Assembly: GCA_030428355.1 (NCBI GenBank)
Contig: JAUIBL010000007.1
Span: 54,961-118,960 of the forward strand
From: Alphaproteobacteria bacterium
GTDB taxonomy: Bacteria > Pseudomonadota > Alphaproteobacteria > Rhodobacterales > Rhodobacteraceae
Direction of reading: 5' to 3'
DNA length: 64,000 nucleotides
A program made the translations under genes and the position numbers. Below are positions 9,608-19,024 of the stretch, piece by piece. The notes under the pieces are model-generated. The model did no database searches, was not told the origin of the DNA, and saw nothing but the letters and a program-made list of their open reading frames with translations. The number at the start of each line of letters is the position of its first letter. Position 1 is the stretch's first letter.

Positions 9608-11773
9608 ATGCCGATGCAAGACCCTGCCATCACCGAAGAGATCATCTCCGCCCACGGCATCAATGCCGACGAATACGCCGAGATCCTGCGGATCATGAAC
9701 CGCGAACCCACGTTCACCGAACTGGGCATCTTTTCCGCGATGTGGAACGAGCACTGTTCCTACAAGTCGTCCAAGAAATGGCTGCGCACCCTGCCCACCA
9801 CAGGCCCTCAGGTCATTTGCGGCCCCGGCGAAAACGCGGGCGTGGTCGACATCGGCGACGGTCAGGCGGTGGTCTTCAAGATGGAAAGCCACAACCACCC
9901 GTCCTATATCGAACCCTATCAGGGCGCGGCCACCGGTGTCGGCGGCATCCTGCGCGACGTCTTCACCATGGGCGCACGGCCGATTGCGGCAATGAACGCG
10001 CTCAGCTTCGGCGAAAAGGACCACCCCAAGACGCGCCGTCTGGTGCACGGCGTGGTCGAGGGCATTGGCGGCTACGGCAATTGTTTCGGAGTGCCAACCG
10101 TAGGCGGCGAAGTGCGCTTTCACCCGGCCTATAACGGCAACTGTCTTGTAAACGCCTTTGCCGCCGGTCTCGCGGATGCGGACAAGATTTTCTACTCGGC
10201 CGCCAGTGGCGTGGGCCGCCCGGTGGTCTATCTCGGTGCCAAGACCGGCCGCGATGGTGTCGGCGGTGCAACCATGGCCTCGGCCGAATTCGACGACACG
10301 ATCGAGGAAAAGCGCCCCACCGTTCAGGTCGGTGACCCGTTCACCGAAAAGCGCCTGATGGAAGCCTGCCTTGAGCTGATGCAGACCGGGGCCGTGATTT
10401 CGATTCAGGACATGGGCGCGGCGGGCCTCACCTGTTCCGCGGTCGAGATGGGCGACAAGGGCAAACTGGGCATCCGGCTTGATCTCGAAAAGGTGCCGCA
10501 GCGCGAGGCGAACATGACAGCCTACGAGATGATGCTGTCGGAATCGCAGGAACGGATGCTGATGGTTCTGGACCCCGCCAAGGAACCCGAAGCCCGCGCG
10601 GTGTTCGAAAAATGGGATCTGGATTTCGCCATCGTCGGCGAAACAATTGCCGAAGATCGTTTCCTGATCATGCACAATGGCGCGGTGAAAGCCGACCTTC
10701 CGCTGTCGCGCCTGTCGTCTTCTGCCCCGGAATACGACCGCCCGTGGGTGCCGTCCGAAGCGCCTGCCGCACTGGATGACGTACCAGCGGTCGATCCCAT
10801 TGACGCACTGAAGGCGCTGATCGGCAGCCCGAATTACTGCGCCCGCAACTGGGTGTTCGAACAATATGACAGCATGGTCATGGCCGACACGGTCGAAGGT
10901 CCGGGCTGGGGAGCGGGTGTGATCCGCGTGCATGGCACCGACAAGATGCTGGCCTTCACGTCGGACGTGACGCCGCGCTACGTCAAGGCGAACCCGGTCG
11001 AAGGCGGGAAACAGGCCGTCGCCGAGGCGTTCCGCAATCTTTGCGCGGTTGGGGCCAGGCCGCTGGCGACCACAGACAACCTGAATTTCGGCAACCCGGA
11101 AAAGCCCGAGATCATGGGCCAATTCGTTGGTGCGCTGCAAGGCATTGGCCGCGCCTGCGAGGCGCTGGACATGCCGATCGTGTCCGGCAACGTGTCGCTT
11201 TACAACGAAACCGATGGTCAGGCGATCCTGCCCACCCCGACGATTGGTGCGGTCGGTCTGATCGCAGCCGGTGAAGAGCCGATCCTCGGCCGCGCCCGCG
11301 ACGGGCATGTGGCACTGGTTGTCGGCGAGTCGCAGGGCCATCTGGGCCAGTCCGCGTTGCTTTACGAAGTGTTCAACCGCGAAGACGGCGACGCGCCTGC
11401 GGTCGATCTGATCGCCGAGCGCCGCAATGGTGATTTCATCCGCGACAATCGCGACCTGATCAACGCCTGCACCGATCTGTCGGATGGCGGTCTGGCTCTT
11501 GCCGCGTTCGAGATGGCCAGCGGGTCGGGCGTCGGCGTGGTGATCGACGAGACCGATCAAGCCAAGCTCTTTGGCGAGGATCAAGGGCGTTACCTTGTCG
11601 CCTGCAACTTCGATCAGGCCGAGGCGCTTGTCGTGGCCGCCGGTCAGGCCGGTGTGCCGATTGCCTCGGTGGGCCGTTTCACCGGCGACACGGTCAAACT
11701 GGGTGGATCGGCTGCACCGCTGGAGGACCTGACCAGCCTGCACCGCAGCGCGTTTGCCGGGCATTTCGGCTAA
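9608..11773 (+). CDS. purL: Phosphoribosylformylglycinamidine synthase subunit PurL
   Basis: [56 protein letters not shown]... Confidence 0.97.
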   Translation: MPMQDPAITEEIISAHGINADEYAEILRIMNREPTFTELGIFSAMWNEHCSYKSSKKWLRTLPTTGPQVICGPGENAGVVDIGDGQAVVFKMESHNHPSYIEPYQGAATGVGGILRDVFTMGARPIAAMNALSFGEKDHPKTRRLVHGVVEGIGGYGNCFGVPTVGGEVRFHPAYNGNCLVNAFAAGLADADKIFYSAASGVGRPVVYLGAKTGRDGVGGATMASAEFDDTIEEKRPTVQVGDPFTEKRLMEACLELMQTGAVISIQDMGAAGLTCSAVEMGDKGKLGIRLDLEKVPQREANMTAYEMMLSESQERMLMVLDPAKEPEARAVFEKWDLDFAIVGETIAEDRFLIMHNGAVKADLPLSRLSSSAPEYDRPWVPSEAPAALDDVPAVDPIDALKALIGSPNYCARNWVFEQYDSMVMADTVEGPGWGAGVIRVHGTDKMLAFTSDVTPRYVKANPVEGGKQAVAEAFRNLCAVGARPLATTDNLNFGNPEKPEIMGQFVGALQGIGRACEALDMPIVSGNVSLYNETDGQAILPTPTIGAVGLIAAGEEPILGRARDGHVALVVGESQGHLGQSALLYEVFNREDGDAPAVDLIAERRNGDFIRDNRDLINACTDLSDGGLALAAFEMASGSGVGVVIDETDQAKLFGEDQGRYLVACNFDQAEALVVAAGQAGVPIASVGRFTGDTVKLGGSAAPLEDLTSLHRSAFAGHFG

Positions 11774-11781
11774 GCCCGCAC

Positions 11782-11807
11782 GCCCATACGCGTCGACGCG
11801 TATGGGC
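11782..11807. terminator. 26-bp perfect palindrome GCCCATACGCGTCGACGCGTATGGGC between convergent purL and VWA gene
   Basis: Direct reading; followed by TTTCC on plus strand. Confidence 0.6.
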
Positions 11808-11836
11808 TTTCCGTTGATGGAAAGCCGCCCCGGCCC

Positions 11837-13087
11837 TTAAAGCAGTGCCGTCAACCGGGCCTTTTCTCCCAGATCGTCCGGGCGCGAAATCGCCTCGGCC
11901 AGTTCTTCAAGCGACTGGATCGAATGCCCGGCCCGAAAACTGTCCACATGCGGCAGCATCGCACGAATGCCGGTCGCCCTTGGCGCAAACCCATCCCAGC
12001 GCAGCAGCGGGTTCAGCCAGATGAGGCGGCGCGAGGAGAGGTGCAGCCGTTCCATCTCTTTCTCAAGCGCCCCCGCATCGTCCCGGTCCAGACCGTCGGT
12101 GATCAGAAGCACCACAGCACCCTGCCCCATCACCCGGCGCGACCAGTCGCGGTTGAAGGCGTGCAGGCATTGGCCGATCCGCGTGCCGCCTTCCCAATCC
12201 TGCGCCTCGGCCCCAGCCGCCTTGAGCGCGGCATCCACATCACGGGTCGCCAGATGGCGGGTGATGTTGGTCAGGCGGGTGCCGAAGGTGAAGGCATGAA
12301 CCTTGGCCCAGCCCGCGCCTTTCTCGTTGGCGACGGCGTGCAGGAAATGCAGCACCATGCGGGAATACTGGCTCATCGAGCCGGAAATGTCGCAAAGCAC
12401 CACCAGATTGGGCCAGCGCGGGCGCGGCGTCTTGCGGGCGATGGTGCGGATCTCACCGCCCTGCCGCATGGATTTCATCAGCGTGCGCCGGTAATCCGCC
12501 TGTTTTCCCAGCACCGACGCTTTGCCCCGCCGCGACGGGATCGGTTTGACCGGCAGCTTCAATCGCGCCAGCATGCGCTTGGCCTCGGCCACTTCGGCGG
12601 TGCTCATCTGTTCGAAATCGAGTGTGCGCAGCTTTTCCTCGGCCGACATGGTCAGGGTCGAGGTGATCTCGATCTCGGTGCCCTCTTCGGACTGTTCGTT
12701 CTCGGGGACCTCGGGCAGCAGATCATCGAGCAGCGCCTGCGCGGCACGCTTTTCGCCGGAGGCTGCGGATTTCTCTTCCTGCACGCCGCGGATCGCGGGC
12801 AGCATGAAGGACATCATGTGTTCCAGATAGCGCGGGTCGCGCCAGTAAAGCCGGAACACCTGGGCAAAGATCACCCGGTGTTCGGGGCGGTTCACGAAAC
12901 AGGCGTGCAGCGTCCAGAAGAAATCCATCCGTTCGGTGAACCCCGCCGCCTCGACCGCGCGGATGGCGTCGATCACCCGGCCCGGCCCGATGGGCAGACC
13001 GGCCCGGCGCAGGGCACGGGCGAAGTGGATGATGTTCTGCGCCAGACGCGGGTTGTCGGGCAGTTCGAGGGGGATGTATTCGGCCAT
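11837..13087 (-). CDS. VWA domain-containing CoxE-like protein
   Basis: VVLCDISGSMSQYSRMVLHFLHAV MIDAS-like motif; DUF58/CoxE-type architecture. Confidence 0.85.
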   Translation of the reverse strand: MAEYIPLELPDNPRLAQNIIHFARALRRAGLPIGPGRVIDAIRAVEAAGFTERMDFFWTLHACFVNRPEHRVIFAQVFRLYWRDPRYLEHMMSFMLPAIRGVQEEKSAASGEKRAAQALLDDLLPEVPENEQSEEGTEIEITSTLTMSAEEKLRTLDFEQMSTAEVAEAKRMLARLKLPVKPIPSRRGKASVLGKQADYRRTLMKSMRQGGEIRTIARKTPRPRWPNLVVLCDISGSMSQYSRMVLHFLHAVANEKGAGWAKVHAFTFGTRLTNITRHLATRDVDAALKAAGAEAQDWEGGTRIGQCLHAFNRDWSRRVMGQGAVVLLITDGLDRDDAGALEKEMERLHLSSRRLIWLNPLLRWDGFAPRATGIRAMLPHVDSFRAGHSIQSLEELAEAISRPDDLGEKARLTALL

Positions 13088-13096
13088 TACAGGGCC

Positions 13097-13137
13097 GACC
13101 GGGGACGCTGTCCCCGAATCCCCAAGGTATTTTCAGC
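13097..13137 (-). repeat. Palindromic intergenic element (GAAAATACCTTGGGGATTCGGGGACAGCGTCCCCGGTC on minus strand)
   Basis: Resembles element at 31689-31742. Confidence 0.5.
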
Positions 13138-13148
13138 CCAAAGAAGCA

Positions 13149-14057
13149 TCATACCGGTTCGAGCGTTGCCTTGGCCTCGTCTAGAAGGCGTTTGGCCTCG
13201 GACCCCTGCAGTTTCTGGATGTCATCCTGGTATTTCAAAATGGCGCCAAGCGTGTCGGAGATGACTTCCGGCGACAGGTCGATCACGTCGAGCGCCAGCA
13301 GGCATTTGGCCCAGTCGATGGTTTCGGCCACACCCGGTTTCTTGAAGATGTCCTCGGTGCGCAGGCGCTGCACGAAGGCGACGATTTCACGGCTCAGCGT
13401 TTCCGAGGCCTCCGGCGCGCGGGTGTTCAGGATCTCCACCTCGCGGGCGAAATCGGGGTAGTCGACCCAATGATAAAGGCAACGGCGCTTAAGCGCATCG
13501 TGCACCTCGCGCGTGCGGTTGGAGGTCAGGATGACGATGGGCGGCTCGGGCGCGGTGATCGTGCCCATCTCGGGGATGGTCACCTGGAAGTCGCTGAGGG
13601 CTTCGAGCAGGAAAGCCTCGAATGGCTCGTCGGTGCGGTCCAGCTCGTCGATCAGCAGCACCGGCGCGCCATTGGCATCGGGGCGCATCGCCTCAAGCAG
13701 CGGGCGTTCCACAAGGAAGTCGGGGCCGAAGAGTTCGCGCTGCAGCATCTCGCGGTCGGCATTGCCCGCCGCTTCGGCCGTGCGGATGGCAATCATCTGC
13801 GCGGGGAAGTTCCATTCGTAGACGGCACTGGACGCGTCCAGCCCTTCGTAACATTGCAACCGGATCAGCTTGCGGCCCAGCGACGCCGCCAGCGCCTTGG
13901 CGATCTCGGTCTTGCCGACGCCCGCCTCGCCTTCGAGAAACAGCGGACGGCCCAATCTGAGCGAAAGGAACACCACCGTGGCCAGCGCCCGCCCGCAGAC
14001 ATAGCCGGTGTCGGCCAGCATGGATTGAACGGCGTCGATACTGTCGGGTGTCTGCAT
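13149..14057 (-). CDS. MoxR family AAA+ ATPase
   Basis: GEAGVGKTEIAKAL Walker A, LLIDELDRTDEPFEAFLLE Walker B; precedes VWA gene as in MoxR-VWA pairs. Confidence 0.88.
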   Translation of the reverse strand: MQTPDSIDAVQSMLADTGYVCGRALATVVFLSLRLGRPLFLEGEAGVGKTEIAKALAASLGRKLIRLQCYEGLDASSAVYEWNFPAQMIAIRTAEAAGNADREMLQRELFGPDFLVERPLLEAMRPDANGAPVLLIDELDRTDEPFEAFLLEALSDFQVTIPEMGTITAPEPPIVILTSNRTREVHDALKRRCLYHWVDYPDFAREVEILNTRAPEASETLSREIVAFVQRLRTEDIFKKPGVAETIDWAKCLLALDVIDLSPEVISDTLGAILKYQDDIQKLQGSEAKRLLDEAKATLEPV

Positions 14058-14206
14058 TGGATCCTCCTCTTTGGGGACTTGCTGCCCCGTGCCCGCCCCC
14101 AAGGTCAATAGCGCCAAGGTCGCACGTGACGTCCCCGAATTGACGCCGCAGAGACGACCTGACACAGTTTCTGCGTTGTTTTTCCTGACCCAAGGCCACC
14201 GCCCCC

Positions 14207-15262
14207 GTGACGATCACCGCTGTTCTCTGTGTCCGCAACGAGGCGGCGTTCCTGCTGGATTGGCTGGCCTGGCACCGCAGCGTCGGGATCACGGATTTCG
14301 TTGTCGTCTCGAACGAGTGCGACGACGGGACCGACGCGATGCTCGACCGGCTCGAAGCTCTGGGCTGGCTCACGCATCTGCGTAACGCCCCGCCCTATGG
14401 AAACGGCGGCATCCAGTTCAGCGGGCTGAAACTGGCGGGCAAGACCGAGGCCGTGCAGCAGGCCGATTGGCTGATCACCCTCGACATCGACGAATTCGTT
14501 AATGTCCATGTCGGAGACCGGACCCTGCCCGCCTTGATCGCGGCCCTGCCCGAGGCCACGGCGATCACGCTGACCTGGCGCAATTTCGGCAATGGCGGTG
14601 TGATCGCCTATGACGACGCGCCTGTGCCGCTGCAATTCACCCGCGCCGGACCGCGCCCGCTTCTGTGGCCGTGGCGGGCGGCGATGTTCAAGACGCTCTA
14701 TCGCAACGACCGGACGTATCGGAACCTTGGCGTACACCGTCCGCGCAACCCCGTCGAAGACCGGCTGGCACAGGCGCGCTGGTTCGATGGCGACGGGCGT
14801 GCACTGCCGGCCGAAATGGCGGTGGGGCGGATTTTTTCGGATTACCGCCTGCCGCAGCACGGGCTTGTGCAGCTCAACCATTATCCTTTGGGATCGGTCG
14901 AGAGCTTTGTGCTCAAGGCCGACCGGGGGCGTGCGGTGCACAGTGACGACCGGCTGGGACTGGACTATTGGGTGGAGCGCAACCTCAACACCGACGAAGA
15001 CCGCACAGCCCTGGACCTGTGGGAGCGCGCCCGGCCGATCCGCGCCGAGCTTGCGACCGATCCAACGCTGGCCTCCCTGCACGCAAGCGCCGTCGACTGG
15101 CGCAAGGCACGGCTTGCCGCGCTTCTGGAACAGGACCTGTTCCGCGATCTTTACGGCAGGCTCCTGATGACACCTCCGTCGCACCCCCTGCCAGATGCGG
15201 TTGCGCAGCAGCTTGTGCAGTTCGCGCAGCGTGCGCCGCAGAGCGACGGGGAAACATCATAG
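14207..15262 (+). CDS. Glycosyltransferase family 2 protein
   Basis: GTG start; MTITAVLCVRNEAAFLLDWLAWHRSVGITDFVVVSNECDDGTDAMLDRL, LDIDEFV. Confidence 0.82.
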   Translation: MTITAVLCVRNEAAFLLDWLAWHRSVGITDFVVVSNECDDGTDAMLDRLEALGWLTHLRNAPPYGNGGIQFSGLKLAGKTEAVQQADWLITLDIDEFVNVHVGDRTLPALIAALPEATAITLTWRNFGNGGVIAYDDAPVPLQFTRAGPRPLLWPWRAAMFKTLYRNDRTYRNLGVHRPRNPVEDRLAQARWFDGDGRALPAEMAVGRIFSDYRLPQHGLVQLNHYPLGSVESFVLKADRGRAVHSDDRLGLDYWVERNLNTDEDRTALDLWERARPIRAELATDPTLASLHASAVDWRKARLAALLEQDLFRDLYGRLLMTPPSHPLPDAVAQQLVQFAQRAPQSDGETS

Positions 15263-15363
15263 TCTGCCCTGCATTTTGGCGCAATTCTGCCCAAATTCCT
15301 GGTTAATCCCTGAGAGAAACGCAGACTTGTCATCAGGCGCGCGACAATAAGGACCACTGAACC

Positions 15364-16323
15364 ATGCAGGACGGCGACGATCCGTATACAGTTTCCCTGG
15401 CCGACCTCAGCCCCGCGCAATGGCTCGAGGAGATGCAGGAGATCGGTGACGCCTGCGGGTTTTTCGAACCGCTGGGCCGGCATCACAATGCCGCTTTCGT
15501 GGAAAAGGGCGACACGCTTCTGGTCAGTTTCGAGTCGCTGCCCGCCATCCAGACCCTGTCCTCCGACGCGCGCCCGATCGGATTTGATCTCGCGCAGGCC
15601 AATGACTGGTCCTGCCTGACGGTGATCGCCAATCGCGACACCTGGTTCCGCGCTGCCGAGGTCTACGGCTTTTTCGACCAGATGACCGATGACGGCTTCT
15701 TCGACGATTTCGACAAGGTGATCTTTTTCGGAGCCGGGCCGTGCGGCTATGCGGCCTGCGCCTTTTCGGTGGCGGCTCCCGGTGCAACGGTGATCGCGCT
15801 TGAGCCGCAGGCGACGCTGGACCCGCGTGTCACGGAATGGGACGACCGGTTCACCGACATGCGCCGGACCGACTTTACCGACCGCTACGGATTTGCCCCC
15901 GACATGCTCGAAGCCGCGTCGGACGCATATGTGATCTACGATCCCAGCGACCGCCTTGGCGCAATGCACGCGGCGCTGTTTCAACGCACGGGTGTGAGCC
16001 GCTTCCGCGCGCGGCATCTGGGTGGCGGCATGCAGATGAACCTGGCGCAGATGGGCGTTCTTGGACGGCTTGTCACGTCCGCTGCCAAAGGAACGCTGAA
16101 CAGCAGCACGTTCGCAAAGCTTTACCGGGCGCGGCGCACCCATGCGACGTATTGCAAAAAGCTGTTTGCCGTGCTCGAAACCGAGGATCGGCACAGCCTT
16201 GCCGAGGCGGTATGCGCTTATATCGTCGATCAGTTCGGAGCACCGCGTTATCGTCGCAAGCTCAAGGCTTACCGTCAGGACGTCACGCAAGACGGTCCGT
16301 CCGATCCGGGAAACGAGCCCTAG
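15364..16323 (+). CDS. Conserved hypothetical protein (Rossmann/alpha-beta-like)
   Basis: 319-aa ORF, FFGAGPCGYAACAFSVAAPGATVIALEPQATLDPRV. Confidence 0.6.
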   Translation: MQDGDDPYTVSLADLSPAQWLEEMQEIGDACGFFEPLGRHHNAAFVEKGDTLLVSFESLPAIQTLSSDARPIGFDLAQANDWSCLTVIANRDTWFRAAEVYGFFDQMTDDGFFDDFDKVIFFGAGPCGYAACAFSVAAPGATVIALEPQATLDPRVTEWDDRFTDMRRTDFTDRYGFAPDMLEAASDAYVIYDPSDRLGAMHAALFQRTGVSRFRARHLGGGMQMNLAQMGVLGRLVTSAAKGTLNSSTFAKLYRARRTHATYCKKLFAVLETEDRHSLAEAVCAYIVDQFGAPRYRRKLKAYRQDVTQDGPSDPGNEP

Positions 16324-16355
16324 ATTAGACGCGGTCGGCATGCTACGCGGCAGGC

Positions 16356-17396
16356 ATGACAGATACGATCACGATCCGCACCCCCGATGACTGGCACCTG
16401 CACCTGCGCGATGGCGCGATGTTGCGCGCCGTGGCCCCGGAAACCGCCCGGCATTTCGCCCGCGCGATCATCATGCCGAACCTTGTGCCCCCCGTCGTCA
16501 CCGGCGCGGATGCCGCTGCCTATCGTGACCGCATCCTTGCGGCGCTGCCAGAGGGGTCTGGCTTCACGCCTCTGATGACGCTCTACCTGACCGAAGACAC
16601 CGACCCCGCGGACCTTGCGCAGGCCCATGCCGACGGGCTGATCACGGCGGTCAAGCTTTATCCCGCCGGGGCCACCACCAATTCGGCCTCGGGTGTTACG
16701 AATTTCGACAAGGTGCGCCCGGTGCTGGAGACGATGGCAGACATCGGCTGCCCGCTCTGTGTGCATGGCGAAGTGGTGGACAGCGACATCGACATTTTCG
16801 ACCGCGAAGCAGTGTTCATCGAGCGGGTGCTTGATCCGATCCGCCGCGCCACCCCCGGACTGCGGGTTGTGATGGAGCACATCACGACAATTCAGGGTGT
16901 GGAATATGCGTCGGAAGGTGGGCCCGAGCTTGGGGCCACGATCACGACGCATCACCTCGTGATCAATCGCAATCATATCCTCGCCGGAGGGATCAAGCCG
17001 CACTACTACTGCCTTCCCGTCGCCAAGCGCGAGGAACACCGGCTTGCCCTGCGCCGCGCTGCAACCAGCGGCGATCCGACCTTTTTCCTTGGCACCGACA
17101 GTGCGCCGCACACGGACGCGAACAAGCTTCTGCCCTGTGGCTGTGCGGGCTGTTTCACCGCAACCAACACGCTGTCCATCCTGGCCGAGGTGTTCGAACA
17201 GGACGGCGCGCTGGACCGGCTGGAAAGCTTCACCAGCCTGAACGGCCCCAAATTCTACCGTCTGCCGCCGAATGACAGCACGATCACTTTGACCAAGGGC
17301 GATCCGGTCTCGTATCCCGACCACATCGACACCGGCGATGGCCCGGTGACCGTGTTCGATCCGTTGATGCCCCTGCATTGGCAGGTCTCAACCTAA
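16356..17396 (+). CDS. pyrC: Dihydroorotase
   Basis: [35 protein letters not shown]..., [10 protein letters not shown]. Confidence 0.96.
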   Translation: MTDTITIRTPDDWHLHLRDGAMLRAVAPETARHFARAIIMPNLVPPVVTGADAAAYRDRILAALPEGSGFTPLMTLYLTEDTDPADLAQAHADGLITAVKLYPAGATTNSASGVTNFDKVRPVLETMADIGCPLCVHGEVVDSDIDIFDREAVFIERVLDPIRRATPGLRVVMEHITTIQGVEYASEGGPELGATITTHHLVINRNHILAGGIKPHYYCLPVAKREEHRLALRRAATSGDPTFFLGTDSAPHTDANKLLPCGCAGCFTATNTLSILAEVFEQDGALDRLESFTSLNGPKFYRLPPNDSTITLTKGDPVSYPDHIDTGDGPVTVFDPLMPLHWQVST

Positions 17397-17513
17397 CGCG
17401 GCTTGCACCGCAGGTCTTATGACGCTGAAAGCGCCCATTGTGTGGGCGTGACACGTTGGTGTGCCCGCAAAACCGGCACAACCGTGCATTCCCCGGAAAA
17501 TTTGACCGACGCC

Positions 17514-17531
17514 TTACGACTTTGGTCGTAA
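17514..17531. promoter_or_regulatory. Inverted repeat TTACGAC-TTTG-GTCGTAA
   Basis: Perfect 7-bp arms upstream of the HELVHH gene. Confidence 0.4.
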
Positions 17532-17547
17532 TCGCGCTACCATGGTG

Positions 17548-17578
17548 ATGGGAGGACAAGCGCGAAAGGGCCTCCCAT
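17548..17578 (+). promoter_or_regulatory. Potential start-codon-occluding hairpin ATGGGAGG-N15-CCTCCCAT
   Basis: 8-bp perfect inverted repeat; 5' arm contains GGAGG, 3' arm contains the first two bases of the annotated ATG. Confidence 0.45.
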
Positions 17579-18047
17579 GGAGCAGTTGATTGACGCCTTG
17601 CTGGACTGGATCGGCGATCACAGCCAATACGACACGGCGAACCTGCCGCATCCGATTGTTCTTCAACTGACACCGCAGGAACTGACGCGCGAATACTACA
17701 CTGGCGTTGCGCATCTCATGCCGGATGACGGTGTCGATGAGCGTGTAAACGCGCTCTACGCGGCGACAGACGGCCCCTACGGCACGATCTATCTTCTGTC
17801 GGCTGAAACCTATACCGATGTCGAACATTTCGACGATCCGATGGACAATCCGCTGTGGCGCGAGGTCCTGCTGCACGAGCTGGTACACCACGTGCAATGG
17901 CAAAGCGGTGCAGCAGATGCGTGGCTCTGCCCGGCGCAGGGCGAGACGGAAGCCTATGCTCTTGGAGGGCGCTATCTCAAGGATCAGGCGGCAGACGATC
18001 CGATGCCGAACCGCAATTTCTGGGGCATGGTCTACAGCCGCTGCTGA
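17577..18047 (+). CDS. Conserved hypothetical protein with HELVHH metallopeptidase-like motif (DUF6647-like)
   Basis: LLHELVHHVQWQSGAADAWLCPAQGETEAYALGGRYL. Confidence 0.65.
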   Translation: MEQLIDALLDWIGDHSQYDTANLPHPIVLQLTPQELTREYYTGVAHLMPDDGVDERVNALYAATDGPYGTIYLLSAETYTDVEHFDDPMDNPLWREVLLHELVHHVQWQSGAADAWLCPAQGETEAYALGGRYLKDQAADDPMPNRNFWGMVYSRC

Positions 18048-18247
18048 CCCCATCCAGAACCCCAGGACCTGGCTGTCAGGTGTCCTGAGATCCGCAAAAA
18101 GAATCAGCTTGCCCCCTCAAAACCGGTTTGTCTGCCTAATTCCTGTGCATCTGCGACGGGTGTCAGACCCATGCGCCGCACCCTCAACTTACTGATTTTC
18201 TGCACATTCCCCGGCCAGACCGATCTCATGTCATCAACCGGATAGAG

Positions 18248-18265
18248 TGTAAACCTAAGATTACA
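18248..18265. promoter_or_regulatory. PpsR/CrtJ-type motif TGT-AAACCTAAGATT-ACA
   Basis: Exact TGT-N12-ACA upstream of puc operon. Confidence 0.75.
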
Positions 18266-18273
18266 ATTGCTAC

Positions 18274-18291
18274 TGTCAGTTTTTTATTACA
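18274..18291. promoter_or_regulatory. Second PpsR/CrtJ-type motif TGT-CAGTTTTTTATT-ACA, 8 bp from the first
   Basis: Exact TGT-N12-ACA; 8-bp spacer attgctac. Confidence 0.75.
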
Positions 18292-18424
18292 CACTGGGTC
18301 AAAATGTCTTCAATGAGGTTCCCGGTCGGCTGTCTAGGGGTGCAGGCCGATCGAAACGGGCGCTCCGCCCAAGTCTCTAGCGCTCCAAAACCAACTCGAA
18401 CCAACCCGAAGAAGGAGTTCAAAA

Positions 18425-18583
18425 ATGTCTGCAGACGACGAAGACAAGGTCTGGCCGACCGGTTTGACCTTGAAGGAAGCTGAGGAAGTCCACAGCTATC
18501 TTATTGATGGTACACGCGTTTTCGGTGCGATTGCACTCTTGGCGCATTTCCTCGTTGCCGTGTCCACACCGTGGCTCGGATAA
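18425..18583 (+). CDS. pucB: Light-harvesting 2 (LH2) beta subunit PucB, absent from supplied ORF track
   Basis: [52 protein letters not shown]; canonical LH2 beta His ligand and GTRVFG. Confidence 0.95.
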   Translation: MSADDEDKVWPTGLTLKEAEEVHSYLIDGTRVFGAIALLAHFLVAVSTPWLG

Positions 18584-18595
18584 GGGAGACCCAGC

Positions 18596-18916
18596 ATGAA
18601 TAACGCAAAAATGTGGCTCGTCGTCCCCCCAGCGGTGGGCGTTCCCGTGTTTCTCGGTGCGGTTGCCGTAGGCTCGTTTGCAGTGCATGTCGCTGTGCTG
18701 AGCAACACGTCCTGGGTTGCGGACTTCCTGTCCGGTCAAGAACTGGGATCAGGTGACATGGCAGCGGCCAAGATGCTTGTTCCGGACGCCAACACCGCAA
18801 AGGCCAGCTATGCTGTGCCGCAGACGGATGGCAGTCTTGCTGTGACAATCATTCTGCCGGACGGTTCCTCGACACAAGCGGTGATCCAGCCGTCGCAGTT
18901 GCAACCTCAGTTGTGA
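18596..18916 (+). CDS. pucA: LH2 alpha subunit PucA with long C-terminal extension
   Basis: MNNAKMWLVVPPAVGVPVFLGAVAVGSFAVHVAVLSNTSWVADFLSGQ... aligns ungapped to LH2 alpha through residue 45. Confidence 0.93.
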   Translation: MNNAKMWLVVPPAVGVPVFLGAVAVGSFAVHVAVLSNTSWVADFLSGQELGSGDMAAAKMLVPDANTAKASYAVPQTDGSLAVTIILPDGSSTQAVIQPSQLQPQL

Positions 18917-18931
18917 CCGCATCCTAGCACT

Positions 18932-18959
18932 GCGGACCCGGTATAGAAGCCGGGCCCGC
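18932..18959 (+). terminator. Intercistronic hairpin GCGGACCCGG-tatagaag-CCGGGCCCGC between pucA and pucC (no T-run)
   Basis: 10-bp stem with one A/C mismatch; likely attenuator or mRNA-stability element. Confidence 0.6.
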
Positions 18960-19024
18960 ATTTCCCGGATTTCAGCCGCAGGTCCGTGTTCGGGACGGCG
19001 CGGCGCTGAAAAAGGTGCACCGGA

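Noticed and set aside
9551-11764. 737-aa minus-strand ORF
   Set aside because: Antisense shadow of purL in GC-rich DNA; His/Gly/Arg-rich low-complexity translation with no recognisable domain.
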